Shown: positions 36,558 through 46,446 of the stretch, one piece after another | Position numbering within the stretch: position 1 is the first letter of the stretch | Layout: the number at the start of each line of letters is the position of its first letter | Assembly: GCA_027490465.1 (NCBI GenBank) | Contig: JAIXXZ010000023.1 | Location: forward strand, 1-60,929 | DNA from: Oxalobacteraceae bacterium | Lineage (GTDB): Bacteria; Pseudomonadota; Gammaproteobacteria; Burkholderiales; Burkholderiaceae_D | DNA: 60,929 nucleotides | Direction: 5' to 3' | Made by a program: the position numbers and the translations under genes | Notes under the pieces: generated by a model | Seen by the model: the letters and a program-made list of their open reading frames with translations, nothing else | What the model was told of the DNA's origin: nothing | Databases searched by the model: none

Positions 36558-36877
36558 TCAGGCAGCCAGATTTTTTGGGTAATCCTACCCAGACGTCCTG
36601 GGTTAGCCTGACACCCTTGGATAAAACTCCTCCCGTCATCCCGGCGCACGCCGGGATCCAGTGTGGTTAATCGCAGGCCTGATGAATTCGAAAATTACGT
36701 CAGGTGACAGTGTGTCTGCCGCGTCCCCAGCAGGCGGCAGGCCCTTTGTGTCGTAGGAATCTCTGCCATCAGAACATCCTTGGCCGCCTGATTTCAGGTC
36801 GTCAGCCTGATTTCTCTCAGTCTCTTACAATCCCTCTTTGCCTGCGTACTTCGCGGGCGGGTATTCGGAGAGCCTGT
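36558..36877. other. intergenic region with REP-like repeat, before the ABC permease
   Basis: A 320-bp gap containing the REP-like unit at 36635-36663 and, from ~36700, a region leading to the permease start, with a possible -10 TACAAT near 36826. No other gene is supported. Confidence 0.5.
36635..36663 (+). repeat. REP-like repeat, copy 3 (intact)
   Basis: GTCATCCCGGCG-CAC-GCCGGGATCCAG-TG is the most symmetric unit of this family: CCCGGCG pairs with CGCCGGG across a short loop. Copies 1 and 2 in the prpC-acnD gap match its arms. Confidence 0.7.
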
Positions 36878-39400
36878 ATGCGTGTTGCTTCTGAAGCGTT
36901 GATGACTTTGCAGCATGCCTTGCGCATGACGCGCCGCGACTGGCGTGCCGGTGAGTTACGCTTTTTACTGGCTGCTTTGGCGGTTGCTGTGGCGGCCTTG
37001 TCGGCGGTGGGGTTCTTTGTTGATCGCATGAATGCCGCACTCGAGCGCGATGCGACCGAGTTGCTGGGTGCCGATTTGCTGGTGCGTAGCGATTACCCGC
37101 TGCGCGAGGCATGGCGCGCCGAAGCTGCTGCCCGTGGTCTGCTCAACGCCGACGTTGTGAGCTTTCCGAGCATGGCCACTACAGGCAAGGCTGAGACAGA
37201 AGACACGCGTCTGGTGGCAGTCAAGGCTGTGTCATCCGCCTATCCATTGCGGGGCGATCTGCGTCTTCGCACAAAAGATGCCGAGCTCACCACCAAGGGG
37301 GCGCCAGATGCTGGCACGGTCTGGGTGGATACAGCGCTTCTCTCATTACGCGGGCTTCGTCTGGGCGATGCAATGACGCTGGGTGAGCGACGTTTTACGA
37401 TTGCTGCTGAAATTCTTCTGGAAAAAGATCGTGGTGCAGGATTCATGAACTTTGCACCGCGCGTCATGCTGGCATTGCCAGACCTCGCATCCACCGGTTT
37501 GGTACAAAGCGGATCCCGAATCACTTACCGACTGCAGCTTGCCGGAAACTCATCGGCCATTACGGCTTTTCAGCGCTGGCTGGACAATGAAATCAAGGTC
37601 AATGAGGTACGCGGCGTGCAACTCGAATCGCTTGAGTCCGGTCGTCCGGAGATGCGGACAACACTGGAGCGCGCTCGCCAATTTCTTTCGCTGGTGAGTT
37701 TGTTGACCGCCATGCTGGCTGCGCTGGCCATTGCCATGGCGTCACGCCGTTTCATGCAGCGGCATCTGGATGCGGTGGCCATGCTGCGTTGTCTTGGTCT
37801 GAAGCAAAGCGAAGTCACGCGAATTTATCTGATTGAATTCATCCTGATCGGTACCCTTGGTGGTTTGCTGGGGGCAGCCATCGGCTTTGGTGCACATTTT
37901 CTGCTGCTGGAATGGCTGGGTGCATTAATGACCACTCGACTGCCGCCGCCGGGCTGGATGCCGATGGTGCAGGGCGTGGCGACCGGTCTCTTGCTTCTGC
38001 TGGGATTTGCGATACCACCCGTACTGCAATTGCGAAATGTGCCGCATAACCGCGTGATTCGTCGCGAGCAAGATCCTCCGAAAGCATTCACGGTTTCCGG
38101 CTACCTGCTCGCATTGGCTTCATTCATGGGATTGCTGCTCTGGCAGGCTCGCGACCTTCGTCTGGGTCTGTTGACCTCAGGCGGTTTCATCGCCCTGATG
38201 GCAGTCTCATTTCTGGCCGGCTGGCTGCTGTTGCGATTATTGCAGAGCGTGCGTGTGCCACCGGGCTGGCCGGCATGGCGTTTTGCGCAGACGTCGCTCA
38301 AACGCAGGCCTGCGGCGACGGTATTGCAAATCGTTGCTCTCTCACTCGGCCTGATGGCTTTGCTGCTGCTGACCGTGGTCAGACAAGATTTGGTCAATGC
38401 TTGGAGACAGTCGTCGCCGCCAGATGCGCCCAATCATTTCATCATCAACATACAACCCGATCAGCAGCAAGCTGTCACGCATGAGCTCACGCACAATGGC
38501 ATCGCCGATGTCAGTCTCGCGCCAATGATACGTGGACGTCTTCTGCAGGTTGATGGACGCAACATCAGCAGTGCGACATATACCGAAGAACGCGCACAAC
38601 GATTGGTTGAGCGCGAATTCAATCTGTCCACGCTGGCCGAGCTGCCGGCGCACAACACGATCACCGAAGGTCGCTGGTTTGATGATACGCAGCCCGAAGC
38701 ATCGGTTGAGCAAGGTCTGGCAAAAACGCTGGGACTTAAACTAGGTGACCTGTTGCGCTTTGATGTGGGCGGACAAAGCATTGATGTGAAAATCACCAGC
38801 CTGCGCAAGCTGGATTGGGGATCCATGCGCGTGAATTTTTTCGTGATTCTCAATCCATCTGCAGCACAAAATCTGCCTGCGACCTACATCACGGCGTTTC
38901 ATTTGCCAGCCAGCCAGCAGTCTCTGGTAAACCAACTGATACGTCACTATCCCAATTTGACCATTGTCGATGTTGGCAGCATGGTCGTTCAAGTACAGCG
39001 AGTCATTGATCAGGTCATTTCTGCGGTTGAATTTCTCTTTCTGTTTACGCTGGTGTCAGGCGTCATGGTGCTCGCTGCTGCCATGCTGATTTCACAGAAT
39101 GAGCGTGCGCATGAAGCCGGATTGCTGCGAGCGCTCGGTGCCACCCGACGTGAGCTGTCACGTGCGCAATGGGTCGAGTGTCTGCTGGTGGGTAGCGCCG
39201 CCGGTGTACTGGCTGCCGGCGGCGCATCACTAGTCGGATGGGTGCTGGCGCATCAAGTCTTCGAATTTGAATGGCAGTTCAGCCCGCTGGTATGGATAGT
39301 GGGTATCACAGCTGGTATTGTCTGTGCCTTTTCGGGCGGATGGTTCGGCCTGCGTAACGTTCTCTCGAGACCGCCCATACAGACCCTGCGAGAAGCATGA
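36878..39400 (+). CDS. FtsX-like ABC transporter permease (YbbP type)
   Basis: An 840-residue inner-membrane permease of the FtsX/MacB superfamily. It has an N-terminal membrane segment (AALAVAVAALSAVGFFV), a large periplasmic domain, then central and C-terminal groups of membrane segments (around LSLVSLLTAMLAALAIAMA and VMVLAAAMLISQNERAHEAGLLRALGATRRE). The ERAHEAGLLRALGA segment is the cytoplasmic loop that contacts the ATPase. The partner ATPase (YbbA-like) is not adjacent. The ATG at 36878 or at 36902 could start the protein. The exported substrate is unknown; relatives act on envelope lipids or lipoproteins. Confidence 0.85.
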   Translation: MRVASEALMTLQHALRMTRRDWRAGELRFLLAALAVAVAALSAVGFFVDRMNAALERDATELLGADLLVRSDYPLREAWRAEAAARGLLNADVVSFPSMATTGKAETEDTRLVAVKAVSSAYPLRGDLRLRTKDAELTTKGAPDAGTVWVDTALLSLRGLRLGDAMTLGERRFTIAAEILLEKDRGAGFMNFAPRVMLALPDLASTGLVQSGSRITYRLQLAGNSSAITAFQRWLDNEIKVNEVRGVQLESLESGRPEMRTTLERARQFLSLVSLLTAMLAALAIAMASRRFMQRHLDAVAMLRCLGLKQSEVTRIYLIEFILIGTLGGLLGAAIGFGAHFLLLEWLGALMTTRLPPPGWMPMVQGVATGLLLLLGFAIPPVLQLRNVPHNRVIRREQDPPKAFTVSGYLLALASFMGLLLWQARDLRLGLLTSGGFIALMAVSFLAGWLLLRLLQSVRVPPGWPAWRFAQTSLKRRPAATVLQIVALSLGLMALLLLTVVRQDLVNAWRQSSPPDAPNHFIINIQPDQQQAVTHELTHNGIADVSLAPMIRGRLLQVDGRNISSATYTEERAQRLVEREFNLSTLAELPAHNTITEGRWFDDTQPEASVEQGLAKTLGLKLGDLLRFDVGGQSIDVKITSLRKLDWGSMRVNFFVILNPSAAQNLPATYITAFHLPASQQSLVNQLIRHYPNLTIVDVGSMVVQVQRVIDQVISAVEFLFLFTLVSGVMVLAAAMLISQNERAHEAGLLRALGATRRELSRAQWVECLLVGSAAGVLAAGGASLVGWVLAHQVFEFEWQFSPLVWIVGITAGIVCAFSGGWFGLRNVLSRPPIQTLREA

Positions 39401-39487
39401 GGGGCATCAAGAGCGCGTCCTGACGATCAACCTACAGTCATCCCCAGAGCTCGGTAGGCCGATGCGTTTCAGGGAAGGCAGTTCATC

Positions 39488-40624
39488 ATGCGCAGCAGGG
39501 TGTTGGCAGTAGGGGTGGTGGTAGGACTATCAGCTTGTACAGCGATGGCGCCCGGCATTCAGTTTGGCAAAGCGCGGCCAGCTTCCCCGGAGGCAGACGA
39601 GGCCGACGCCGTCGTGGCACCGGCTGAAATTCTTGCCATCACACCGCGCCTGGTGCGGCAGGAGAAAGCGCTGCGCGATCAGCAAGTCGCCGAAGATATC
39701 ACTGCGCTTTTGCAGCCTGCACAGGTCTACCGTATCGAAGCCGGCGATGTCCTGCACATCGTCGTCTGGGATCATCCCGAGTTGTCTGCCTCCATGCTGC
39801 CCGCCGGTGTACCCGGTGCAGTCGGTGTTGCCGGTGTGGCTGTCAGTCCCATGCAGCCGCAATCCGGTTTTGAAATCGATCAGCAGGGCATGCTCGATTT
39901 TCCCTATGCCGGCAAGCTGAAGGTCGCAGGACTCACGCCAGTCGAGGCACATGAGCAGCTGATCCGGCGCTTGTCTCACTATCTTAAAAATCCCAAAGTC
40001 ACGCTGCGCGTGCTCACCTACCGCAGCAAGCGCGTCTATGTGGATGGCGAGGTCAAACAACCGGGCGTACAAGCCATCAATGATTTGCCGATGACGCTCA
40101 CCGAGGCCATCAATCGCGCAGGTGGCGTTACACCAATGGCAGATCAGAGCCGTATCATGGTCAGCCGCGAAGGCAAGACCTACCAGATCAATATGCCGCA
40201 ATTGGTTCAGCGCGGTGTCAATCCTTCCTCCATCATGCTCGCCAGCGGTGACGTGGTGCGCGTACTCTCGCGTGATGAAACAAAAATCTTCATCTCGGGT
40301 GAAGTGACATCGCCGCGCGCACTACCCATGCGCAATGGCCGTCTGACACTCAATGAAGCGCTGGGCGAAGCAGGTGGCATCAATCCTGTCACCGGGGATG
40401 CGCGTCAGGTCTATGTCGTTCGCCGCAATAGTCAATCCTCCGTGGTGTACCAGCTTGATGCCAATGCACCCGGTGCGCTGGCCATGGCCGAAGGCTTCGA
40501 GCTCAATCCGCGCGATGTCGTGTATGTCGCTGCCACGCCGCTGACGAACTGGAACCGTACCATCAGCGCGATGATTCCTGGTGCACTACCCACCGCGGTG
40601 ATCGCAACCACACCGGGACGCTGA
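39488..40624 (+). CDS. wza: polysaccharide export lipoprotein Wza
   Basis: A 378-residue outer-membrane polysaccharide export protein. The lipobox LSAC puts the lipidated Cys at residue 17. The PES domain follows (YRIEAGDVLHIVVWDHPEL), and then SLBB repeats (VYVDGEVKQPGVQAI, IFISGEVTSPRALPM) that form the periplasmic rings; the C-terminal helix near TNWNRTISAMIPG would form the membrane pore. It begins the plus-strand half of the exopolysaccharide locus, one base before wzb. Confidence 0.94.
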   Translation: MRSRVLAVGVVVGLSACTAMAPGIQFGKARPASPEADEADAVVAPAEILAITPRLVRQEKALRDQQVAEDITALLQPAQVYRIEAGDVLHIVVWDHPELSASMLPAGVPGAVGVAGVAVSPMQPQSGFEIDQQGMLDFPYAGKLKVAGLTPVEAHEQLIRRLSHYLKNPKVTLRVLTYRSKRVYVDGEVKQPGVQAINDLPMTLTEAINRAGGVTPMADQSRIMVSREGKTYQINMPQLVQRGVNPSSIMLASGDVVRVLSRDETKIFISGEVTSPRALPMRNGRLTLNEALGEAGGINPVTGDARQVYVVRRNSQSSVVYQLDANAPGALAMAEGFELNPRDVVYVAATPLTNWNRTISAMIPGALPTAVIATTPGR

Positions 40625-40625
40625 C

Positions 40626-41078
40626 GTGATTCGAAACATTCTCTTGCTATGCACCGGCAATATCTGCCGCAGTCCAATGGCAGAAGGCCTTTTGCGAGAG
40701 TTGCTGCCCTTGCACGATGTTTACTCTGCGGGCTTAAGTACGCTTGAAGGCAGCCCTGCAGACCGAATCGCGATTGAATTGATGTGGCAGTCCGGCATAG
40801 ACATTAGCGAGCATCGATCTCGGAACCTGGCGAGCTGGATGATGCACGAAGCCGATCTTGTATTCACCATGGACAGCGCCCAGACACAGTTTGTGATCCG
40901 CCGCTATCCGATAGCCAGCAAAAAAGTTGAGCGCCTTGGTGAGCCCTGTGACCTCGATATTCCCGATCCCTATCAGCATGGTCTCGCGGCATTCTGTCAC
41001 GCACTGCGCCTGATAGAGCGTGCCGTGCAAACTCGACTGCCAGCCTTGAATCGCAGCACTTCTTGCTTAGCACATTGA
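40626..41078 (+). CDS. wzb: low-molecular-weight protein tyrosine phosphatase Wzb
   Basis: A 150-residue LMW-PTP with the catalytic P-loop LLCTGNICRSPMAEG (CX5RS) and the general-acid aspartates in DIPDPYQHG. It dephosphorylates the kinase Wzc and so tunes polymer assembly. GTG start at 40626, almost touching wza, which argues for translational coupling. The wza-wzb-wzc order is the classic group 1 capsule/EPS order. Confidence 0.95.
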   Translation: MIRNILLLCTGNICRSPMAEGLLRELLPLHDVYSAGLSTLEGSPADRIAIELMWQSGIDISEHRSRNLASWMMHEADLVFTMDSAQTQFVIRRYPIASKKVERLGEPCDLDIPDPYQHGLAAFCHALRLIERAVQTRLPALNRSTSCLAH

Positions 41079-41092
41079 TTCCCGGAAGCCCA

Positions 41093-43372
41093 ATGAATTC
41101 CTTGTCCCCTCATCTGATCACTCCATCCGAGCCACCCTTGATTCTGGCGGAGGATAAAGAGGCCGATTTGATGACCTATGTGCAGATGATCGTTGATCAG
41201 CGCTGGCTGATTTTTTTCATCACACTAGGTATCGCTCTTGCTGGTGTTCTCTATGCGATGCTGGCTCGACCCGTCTATGAAGCCAGCCTGATGGTACATG
41301 TCGAAGAAAAAGGTCAGCGCGAGCCAAAAAATATTCTGGGAGAAGCCGGCTCCATCATCGACTACAAGACCGCGGCAGCAGCTGAAGTCGAATTGCTGCG
41401 CTCAAGATTGGTGATTGCTCATGCCATCGACAATCTGCGCTTGTATATTGACGCCAGACCGATACGATTTCCGGTCGTTGGCAACTGGCTGGTACAGCAT
41501 GATATTCCGCTTCAAGAGTGGCTGCCCGCGCCGCTGAACACAGGCGGCTATGCCTGGGGTGATGAACGCATCACAGTCGGCGAATTCACTGTGCCAGTAC
41601 TCCTGGAAAACCGCAGTTTCATCGTGCAGGTAGGTGACGAGGGTCGCTATCAGGTCACCGAGAAAGAAAGTGGGATCACGTTCAGCGGAAAAACTACCGA
41701 GACAGAAAACATCAACACGCGCTTTGGTCCTATTGTGCTGCGTATCGACGAATTGAAAGGCGAGCCCGGTGTGCGTTTTGATCTTACTCGCAGTTCTCGT
41801 ATTGCCGCGATCGAATCAGTGCAACGCACGCTTGATGTCAGTGAAATCGGCAAGCAATCAGGCATACTGCAAGCAACGATCAAAGGCGGCAGCGCTGAAT
41901 CGGTCTATCAGCTGCTCAATGAAATAGGGCGAGAGTACATGGCCCAAAACAGCGCTCGCCGCACTGAAGAAGCGGACAAGTCGCTTGCCTATCTGAACAA
42001 GCGCTTGCCAGAGCTCAAGCAACAACTGGAACAGGCTGAGGCCCGCTACAACCAATTCCGTAATGCGCATGGCACAGTAGACTTGGGTGAAGAAGGGCGC
42101 ATCACACTGCAACGTTCTGCCGCTGCACGGACTCGCAGAATCGAGCTGGAGCAAAAACGCACCGAGCTGCTGTCGCGCTACACAGCCAATCATCCTGCCG
42201 TCATGAGCATCGATGAGCAGCTGCGTGATGTGACTGCAGAGATCACGCAGGCGACTGCCCAGCTGAAAAATCTGCCGGTACTCGAGCAGGAAATGGTGCG
42301 ACTCTCGCGCGATGTAAAGGTCAACAGTGAGCTTTATGCCGCGCTGGTGTCGTCGGCTCAGCAGTTGCAGCTGACGACCGTCGGTCGGACCAGTAATGTA
42401 CGTCTGGTGGATGCACCGGAAAAACCGGAACAGTCTGTCGCGCCCAACCGTCCCCGCATCATCGCCATCGCGATCTTCGCAGGGCTGTTCATCGGTGTTC
42501 TGGCCGCGTTCCTGCGTCGATCACTGCAAACCGCGTTTGAGGATCCTGTGCAGCTCGAGAGAGCCTCCGGTGTGCCGGTATATGCCAGCATTCCCCACAG
42601 TCGCACGCAGGAAAGTCTTGCCGAGCGCACTGACGAGTCAGCAAGCTTGCCTCTGCTATCGCGCATCTCGAGCATGGACATCGCTGTCGAGAGCTTGCGC
42701 AATTTTCGTACCGCGCTGCAGTTCTGCCTGAATCATGCGCCCAACCGCATCGTGCTGATCACCGGGCCGACAGAGGGCATGGGCAAGTCATTCGTCTCGG
42801 TGAACCTCGCTGCCATCATGGCCGCGAGTGGTCGAAGGGTGCTGCTGATCGATGGTGACTTGCGCGATGGGCATTTGCATCGCTATTTTCACGGGGACCG
42901 GCAGGCAGGTCTGTCAGATCTGCTGTCAGGTACACCGATCGATGTCGTACTGAGACGAGACGTGCTTGAGCATCTTGATTTCATCGCCACAGGCAGTCTG
43001 CCGCCAAATCCATCCGAAATGCTGCTGCGTCCCGCGATGGCGAATCTGCTCGCGCAACTGGCGCCGCACTATGACCTCATTCTCATCGATGCCGCCCCCT
43101 TGCTTGCGGTGGCGGACAGTCTGGTCTTGGGTGCGCATGCAGGGGCGATTTTCCTTGCCACGCGCGCTGGCGTGACCACGCCTGCCGAGGTCAGCGAATC
43201 CCTGCAGCGGCTCGCGCGAGCCGGTCTCTCAGCCAAGGGTTTGCTGTTCAATGACATGCCGGTGCAGTCAGGTCGTTATGGCTACGGCGGGCGTTACGGC
43301 TATGGCAAATATCGACAGCTCGGCTACTCGGGTGCGATATCGCGCAATTCAAAGACCGATGTAAGCGCGTAA
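41093..43372 (+). CDS. wzc: polysaccharide co-polymerase and tyrosine autokinase Wzc
   Basis: A 759-residue inner-membrane PCP-2a protein. A Wzz-type N-terminus with membrane segment LIFFITLGIALAGVLYAML is followed by a long periplasmic coiled coil and a second membrane segment (RIIAIAIFAGLFIGVLAAF). The cytoplasmic BY-kinase domain has Walker A TGPTEGMGKS (Lys ~565), Walker A' LLIDGDLRDG and Walker B LILIDAAPLL. The C-terminal tail holds a tyrosine cluster (RYGYGGRYGYGKYRQLGY), the autophosphorylation sites removed by Wzb. The ATG at 41093 is used; a TTG at 41063 overlaps wzb. Confidence 0.94.
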   Translation: MNSLSPHLITPSEPPLILAEDKEADLMTYVQMIVDQRWLIFFITLGIALAGVLYAMLARPVYEASLMVHVEEKGQREPKNILGEAGSIIDYKTAAAAEVELLRSRLVIAHAIDNLRLYIDARPIRFPVVGNWLVQHDIPLQEWLPAPLNTGGYAWGDERITVGEFTVPVLLENRSFIVQVGDEGRYQVTEKESGITFSGKTTETENINTRFGPIVLRIDELKGEPGVRFDLTRSSRIAAIESVQRTLDVSEIGKQSGILQATIKGGSAESVYQLLNEIGREYMAQNSARRTEEADKSLAYLNKRLPELKQQLEQAEARYNQFRNAHGTVDLGEEGRITLQRSAAARTRRIELEQKRTELLSRYTANHPAVMSIDEQLRDVTAEITQATAQLKNLPVLEQEMVRLSRDVKVNSELYAALVSSAQQLQLTTVGRTSNVRLVDAPEKPEQSVAPNRPRIIAIAIFAGLFIGVLAAFLRRSLQTAFEDPVQLERASGVPVYASIPHSRTQESLAERTDESASLPLLSRISSMDIAVESLRNFRTALQFCLNHAPNRIVLITGPTEGMGKSFVSVNLAAIMAASGRRVLLIDGDLRDGHLHRYFHGDRQAGLSDLLSGTPIDVVLRRDVLEHLDFIATGSLPPNPSEMLLRPAMANLLAQLAPHYDLILIDAAPLLAVADSLVLGAHAGAIFLATRAGVTTPAEVSESLQRLARAGLSAKGLLFNDMPVQSGRYGYGGRYGYGKYRQLGYSGAISRNSKTDVSA

Positions 43373-43410
43373 AAACAATCCTGACGCTGATATCGCTGAT
43401 ACGAACTGCT

Positions 43411-44442
43411 ATGCAGACTGCTGCGTTTGTCCCCAAAATCTTGACCGAAAAATCTGGTCTTGCTGCAGAATTTCACCGCTGGCCTTTGCCCGGCTATCTG
43501 TGGCCGGCGCTGCATGGTCTGTATCAGAGTATTTTTTGCAGCGAACCTCATTTACGCATCCATGGCAGTTTACGTCCGGATGTACAAGCCTGGGTCGCGC
43601 GCAGCAATGGCGGTATCACGGGCTTGATCTTGTTTCAGGTCAAAGGCAGAGTGGCGCGCGTTATCAACGAAATGCACGCAATTGATGCGCCACATCTGAA
43701 AAGATTCGCTCAAGCCGTGTTTCGAGAATACGCGCACGTTGGTGCGATTTGCCTGCACGCCATCCGCATCGAAGGCGATGGCCTGAGCTTACCCCTGCTG
43801 CAAACTGAATTTTCGGAAGACTATTTATTGTCCTTGCCGGATTCTGCTTCAGCCTGGAAGGCGAGTCTGTCATCACAGACGCGCGAAAAAATCCGCTATC
43901 ACTATCGACGTAGCTGCCGCAAGCAACCGGATCTGAGTTTCCGCCAAATTGACGGATCCGAAATGAGCGATGCCCAGTTTGATCGTGTTCTTCAGCTCAG
44001 TCAGGCCCGCATGTCGCGCAAAGGTCGCTCATTCAATATGAGTGAGCATGAGGCGAAACGTCTGCGCGCGATGGTGCGCGAATGCGGCCAGCTCTCGGTC
44101 ATTGAAATCCAGGGCGAAATTTGTGCAGGCCTTCTTTGTACCCGACTTGAAAAATCCATCTTCATGCATGTAATTGCGCATGACCCCCGGCATGATGATC
44201 TGAGACTCGGATTTTTGTGCTGTGCGCTGACGATAGAAGCAGCCATTGCCAGTCATGCAGAGCGATTTCATTTTCTTTGGGGATTTTACGACTACAAAAC
44301 GCGTCTCGGCGGTCAGAGGCAGAGTTTGTATCGGGCTATCGTGTTCAGGTCCTGGTGGCATGGTCTTACGCATCCCGTGCTGCTGGCCGGTCAGATGGCA
44401 CAGCGAGCACGGCGCAAGATCAGACAGTGGCGACATCATTAA
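43411..44442 (+). CDS. FemAB/GNAT-like protein of the EPS locus
   Basis: A 343-residue protein of the FemAB/BioF2-like acyltransferase superfamily and a paralogue of the product at 15592-16719. The conserved core is ICAGLLCTRLEKSIFMHVIA, AHDPRHDDLRLGFL and FHFLWGFYDYKTRLGGQRQ. Genes like this recur in EPS clusters next to GMC oxidoreductases, as here (12 bp before it), suggesting a shared modification of the polymer or its anchor. The transferred group and acceptor are unknown. Confidence 0.75.
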   Translation: MQTAAFVPKILTEKSGLAAEFHRWPLPGYLWPALHGLYQSIFCSEPHLRIHGSLRPDVQAWVARSNGGITGLILFQVKGRVARVINEMHAIDAPHLKRFAQAVFREYAHVGAICLHAIRIEGDGLSLPLLQTEFSEDYLLSLPDSASAWKASLSSQTREKIRYHYRRSCRKQPDLSFRQIDGSEMSDAQFDRVLQLSQARMSRKGRSFNMSEHEAKRLRAMVRECGQLSVIEIQGEICAGLLCTRLEKSIFMHVIAHDPRHDDLRLGFLCCALTIEAAIASHAERFHFLWGFYDYKTRLGGQRQSLYRAIVFRSWWHGLTHPVLLAGQMAQRARRKIRQWRHH

Positions 44443-44454
44443 ACGGGAGAATGC

Positions 44455-46179
44455 ATGTTCATAGACACGCGCCAGATCAGTCAGGACAAATCCCTGATTG
44501 CGACGGTTTGCATCATCGGTGGTGGCGTCGCGGGAATTTCGATAGCGCGTGAACTTGAAAAACAGGGCATCGATACGTGTCTGCTGGAGAGCGGTGGTTT
44601 GCAAGCGGATCATGAGACCCGCGATCTGTATCGCGGCAAGGCGACCGGGCTGAATTATCAGTTTGCCGACGGCTGCCGTGCACGTTTTCTGGGTGGTAGC
44701 AGTAACTGCTGGGGTGGCTGGAGCAGGCCACTGGATGCATGGGATTTCGAGCAGCGTGATTGGGTACCGCATAGCGGCTGGCCTTTCGGTCTGTCGCATC
44801 TTGAGCCGTATTACCGTCGCACGCATGAGGTACTCAAGCTGGGGCCCATCAATTTTGATCCCTCGTACTGGGAAGAGGCGATTGGACGTCCGGATGTACG
44901 TCGTATTCCTCTCAAATCAGGCAAGGTACGCGACACCATTTCCCAATTCAGTCCGCCAGTACGTTTTGGCAAGAACTACCGTCGAGAGCTGCGCAATGCA
45001 CGCTATGTGCGCGTATTTCTCTACGCGAATGTGACCCAGATCATTCCGGATTTGATGGCCGGGCGCATCAAGGAAGTCATGGTGCAGACCCTGACCGGCA
45101 AGCGTATGCGTGTCGCTGCGCGTATCTTCATACTGGCCACGGGCGGCATAGAGAATGCGCGACTGCTGCTGGCTTCGAACAGAATCGTTCCCTCAGGTCT
45201 GGGTAATCAGCACGATCTGGTCGGTCGGTTTTTCATGGATCACCCCCGTCTTTTGAGTGGTGATATTCACTTTTCGCAAGCATGGTCGCGCAACAAGCTC
45301 TACGACATCAAATACCACTACATGAATTCAGCGGTGGCCGCGCAAGGCGTTCATATCGCCGCACAGCTTGCATTGACCCCCGAGACATTGGAAAAAGAAC
45401 GCTTGCTGAATGCGCGTATCTGTTTTTGTTCCGAGTTTCCCGGTGAGGGTAGTCGGGGTGCCCAGGCACTATTTCGCTGCAAGCAGGCCTTGCTCGCCAA
45501 AGATCAGCCCGGCTGGCGTTTGCGCGATGATGTCATGACGATGGTGAAAGAGCCATTCAATACCTTTGCTTATGGTTTCACGCGACTGTTTCATCCGCGT
45601 GCGATGATAAAAAAGGTCAGTTTTCAGGTCATCATCGAACCGGCACCCAATCCCGACAGTCGGGTCAGTTTGTCATTCACACAAAAAGATGCATTGGGCA
45701 TGCCACGCGTTGAGGTCGACTGGCGCCTTGATACGCAGGTCAGACGTACTGCCGATCGCAGCCTTGCGCTAATCGCGACCGAGCTTCGTCAAACGGGCAT
45801 TGCGCATGTCAACCTTGATCCCTCGATGGAGTTGTATGGATGGCCAGCGACACTGGAGGCTGAGGGTACCTGGCATCACATGGGGACTACCCGTATGCAC
45901 AAGGATGAAAAAAAAGGCGTTGTCGATGCTGACTGCAAAGTTCATGGCCTTACTAACTTGTATATCGCAGGCAGCTCGGTATTTCCCACAGCTGGCGCCA
46001 ATTTCCCGACAATCACCATCACCGCAATGGCCCTGCGGCTTGCCGAGCATGTGATCGGGCAGCTGAAGAATGTCTCCAGCACACTCGTGGAGGAAGTCGA
46101 CCTTGCACAGAGTACGGCTGTTGCCGTCGAAGATTCCGTTGCCGCATCCATCAATGTGAATGGTTTGCCAGCTGTTTGA
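44455..46179 (+). CDS. GMC-family FAD oxidoreductase of the EPS locus
   Basis: A 574-residue GMC (glucose-methanol-choline) oxidoreductase. The FAD-binding motif is IIGGGVAGISIA (~20-31), the flavin-attachment region is FLGGSSNCWGGWSRPL, and the C-terminal catalytic segment is HHMGTTRMHKDEKKGVVDAD, followed by NLYIAGSSVFPTAGANFPT. There is no signal peptide, so it should act in the cytoplasm. It starts 12 bp after the FemAB-like gene. Oxidation of a sugar or alcohol group during EPS building is plausible, but the substrate cannot be read from sequence. Confidence 0.88.
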   Translation: MFIDTRQISQDKSLIATVCIIGGGVAGISIARELEKQGIDTCLLESGGLQADHETRDLYRGKATGLNYQFADGCRARFLGGSSNCWGGWSRPLDAWDFEQRDWVPHSGWPFGLSHLEPYYRRTHEVLKLGPINFDPSYWEEAIGRPDVRRIPLKSGKVRDTISQFSPPVRFGKNYRRELRNARYVRVFLYANVTQIIPDLMAGRIKEVMVQTLTGKRMRVAARIFILATGGIENARLLLASNRIVPSGLGNQHDLVGRFFMDHPRLLSGDIHFSQAWSRNKLYDIKYHYMNSAVAAQGVHIAAQLALTPETLEKERLLNARICFCSEFPGEGSRGAQALFRCKQALLAKDQPGWRLRDDVMTMVKEPFNTFAYGFTRLFHPRAMIKKVSFQVIIEPAPNPDSRVSLSFTQKDALGMPRVEVDWRLDTQVRRTADRSLALIATELRQTGIAHVNLDPSMELYGWPATLEAEGTWHHMGTTRMHKDEKKGVVDADCKVHGLTNLYIAGSSVFPTAGANFPTITITAMALRLAEHVIGQLKNVSSTLVEEVDLAQSTAVAVEDSVAASINVNGLPAV

Positions 46180-46446
46180 TTGATATTAAGACGTTAATAC
46201 AATCCGTTTTTTGTGGTGAGCGTGTGCCGCTACGCGATAACGGAGATTGGAAATTCGAGGGATAGCATTCTTGTCGTTGTCGCAAACATGGTTAGACGAT
46301 ATTGGTCTTTTCTCATCAGTGTTCCCATAGCACCGTTACTAAAGTAAAAAACTTTTTCATTACTTTCCGGAACTCTTCTCTATCGGCAATGCTCTGAAGA
46401 GAGCTTTGTAAGCGATCTGTGTTGTCGGGCAGATCAGACTCAATCG

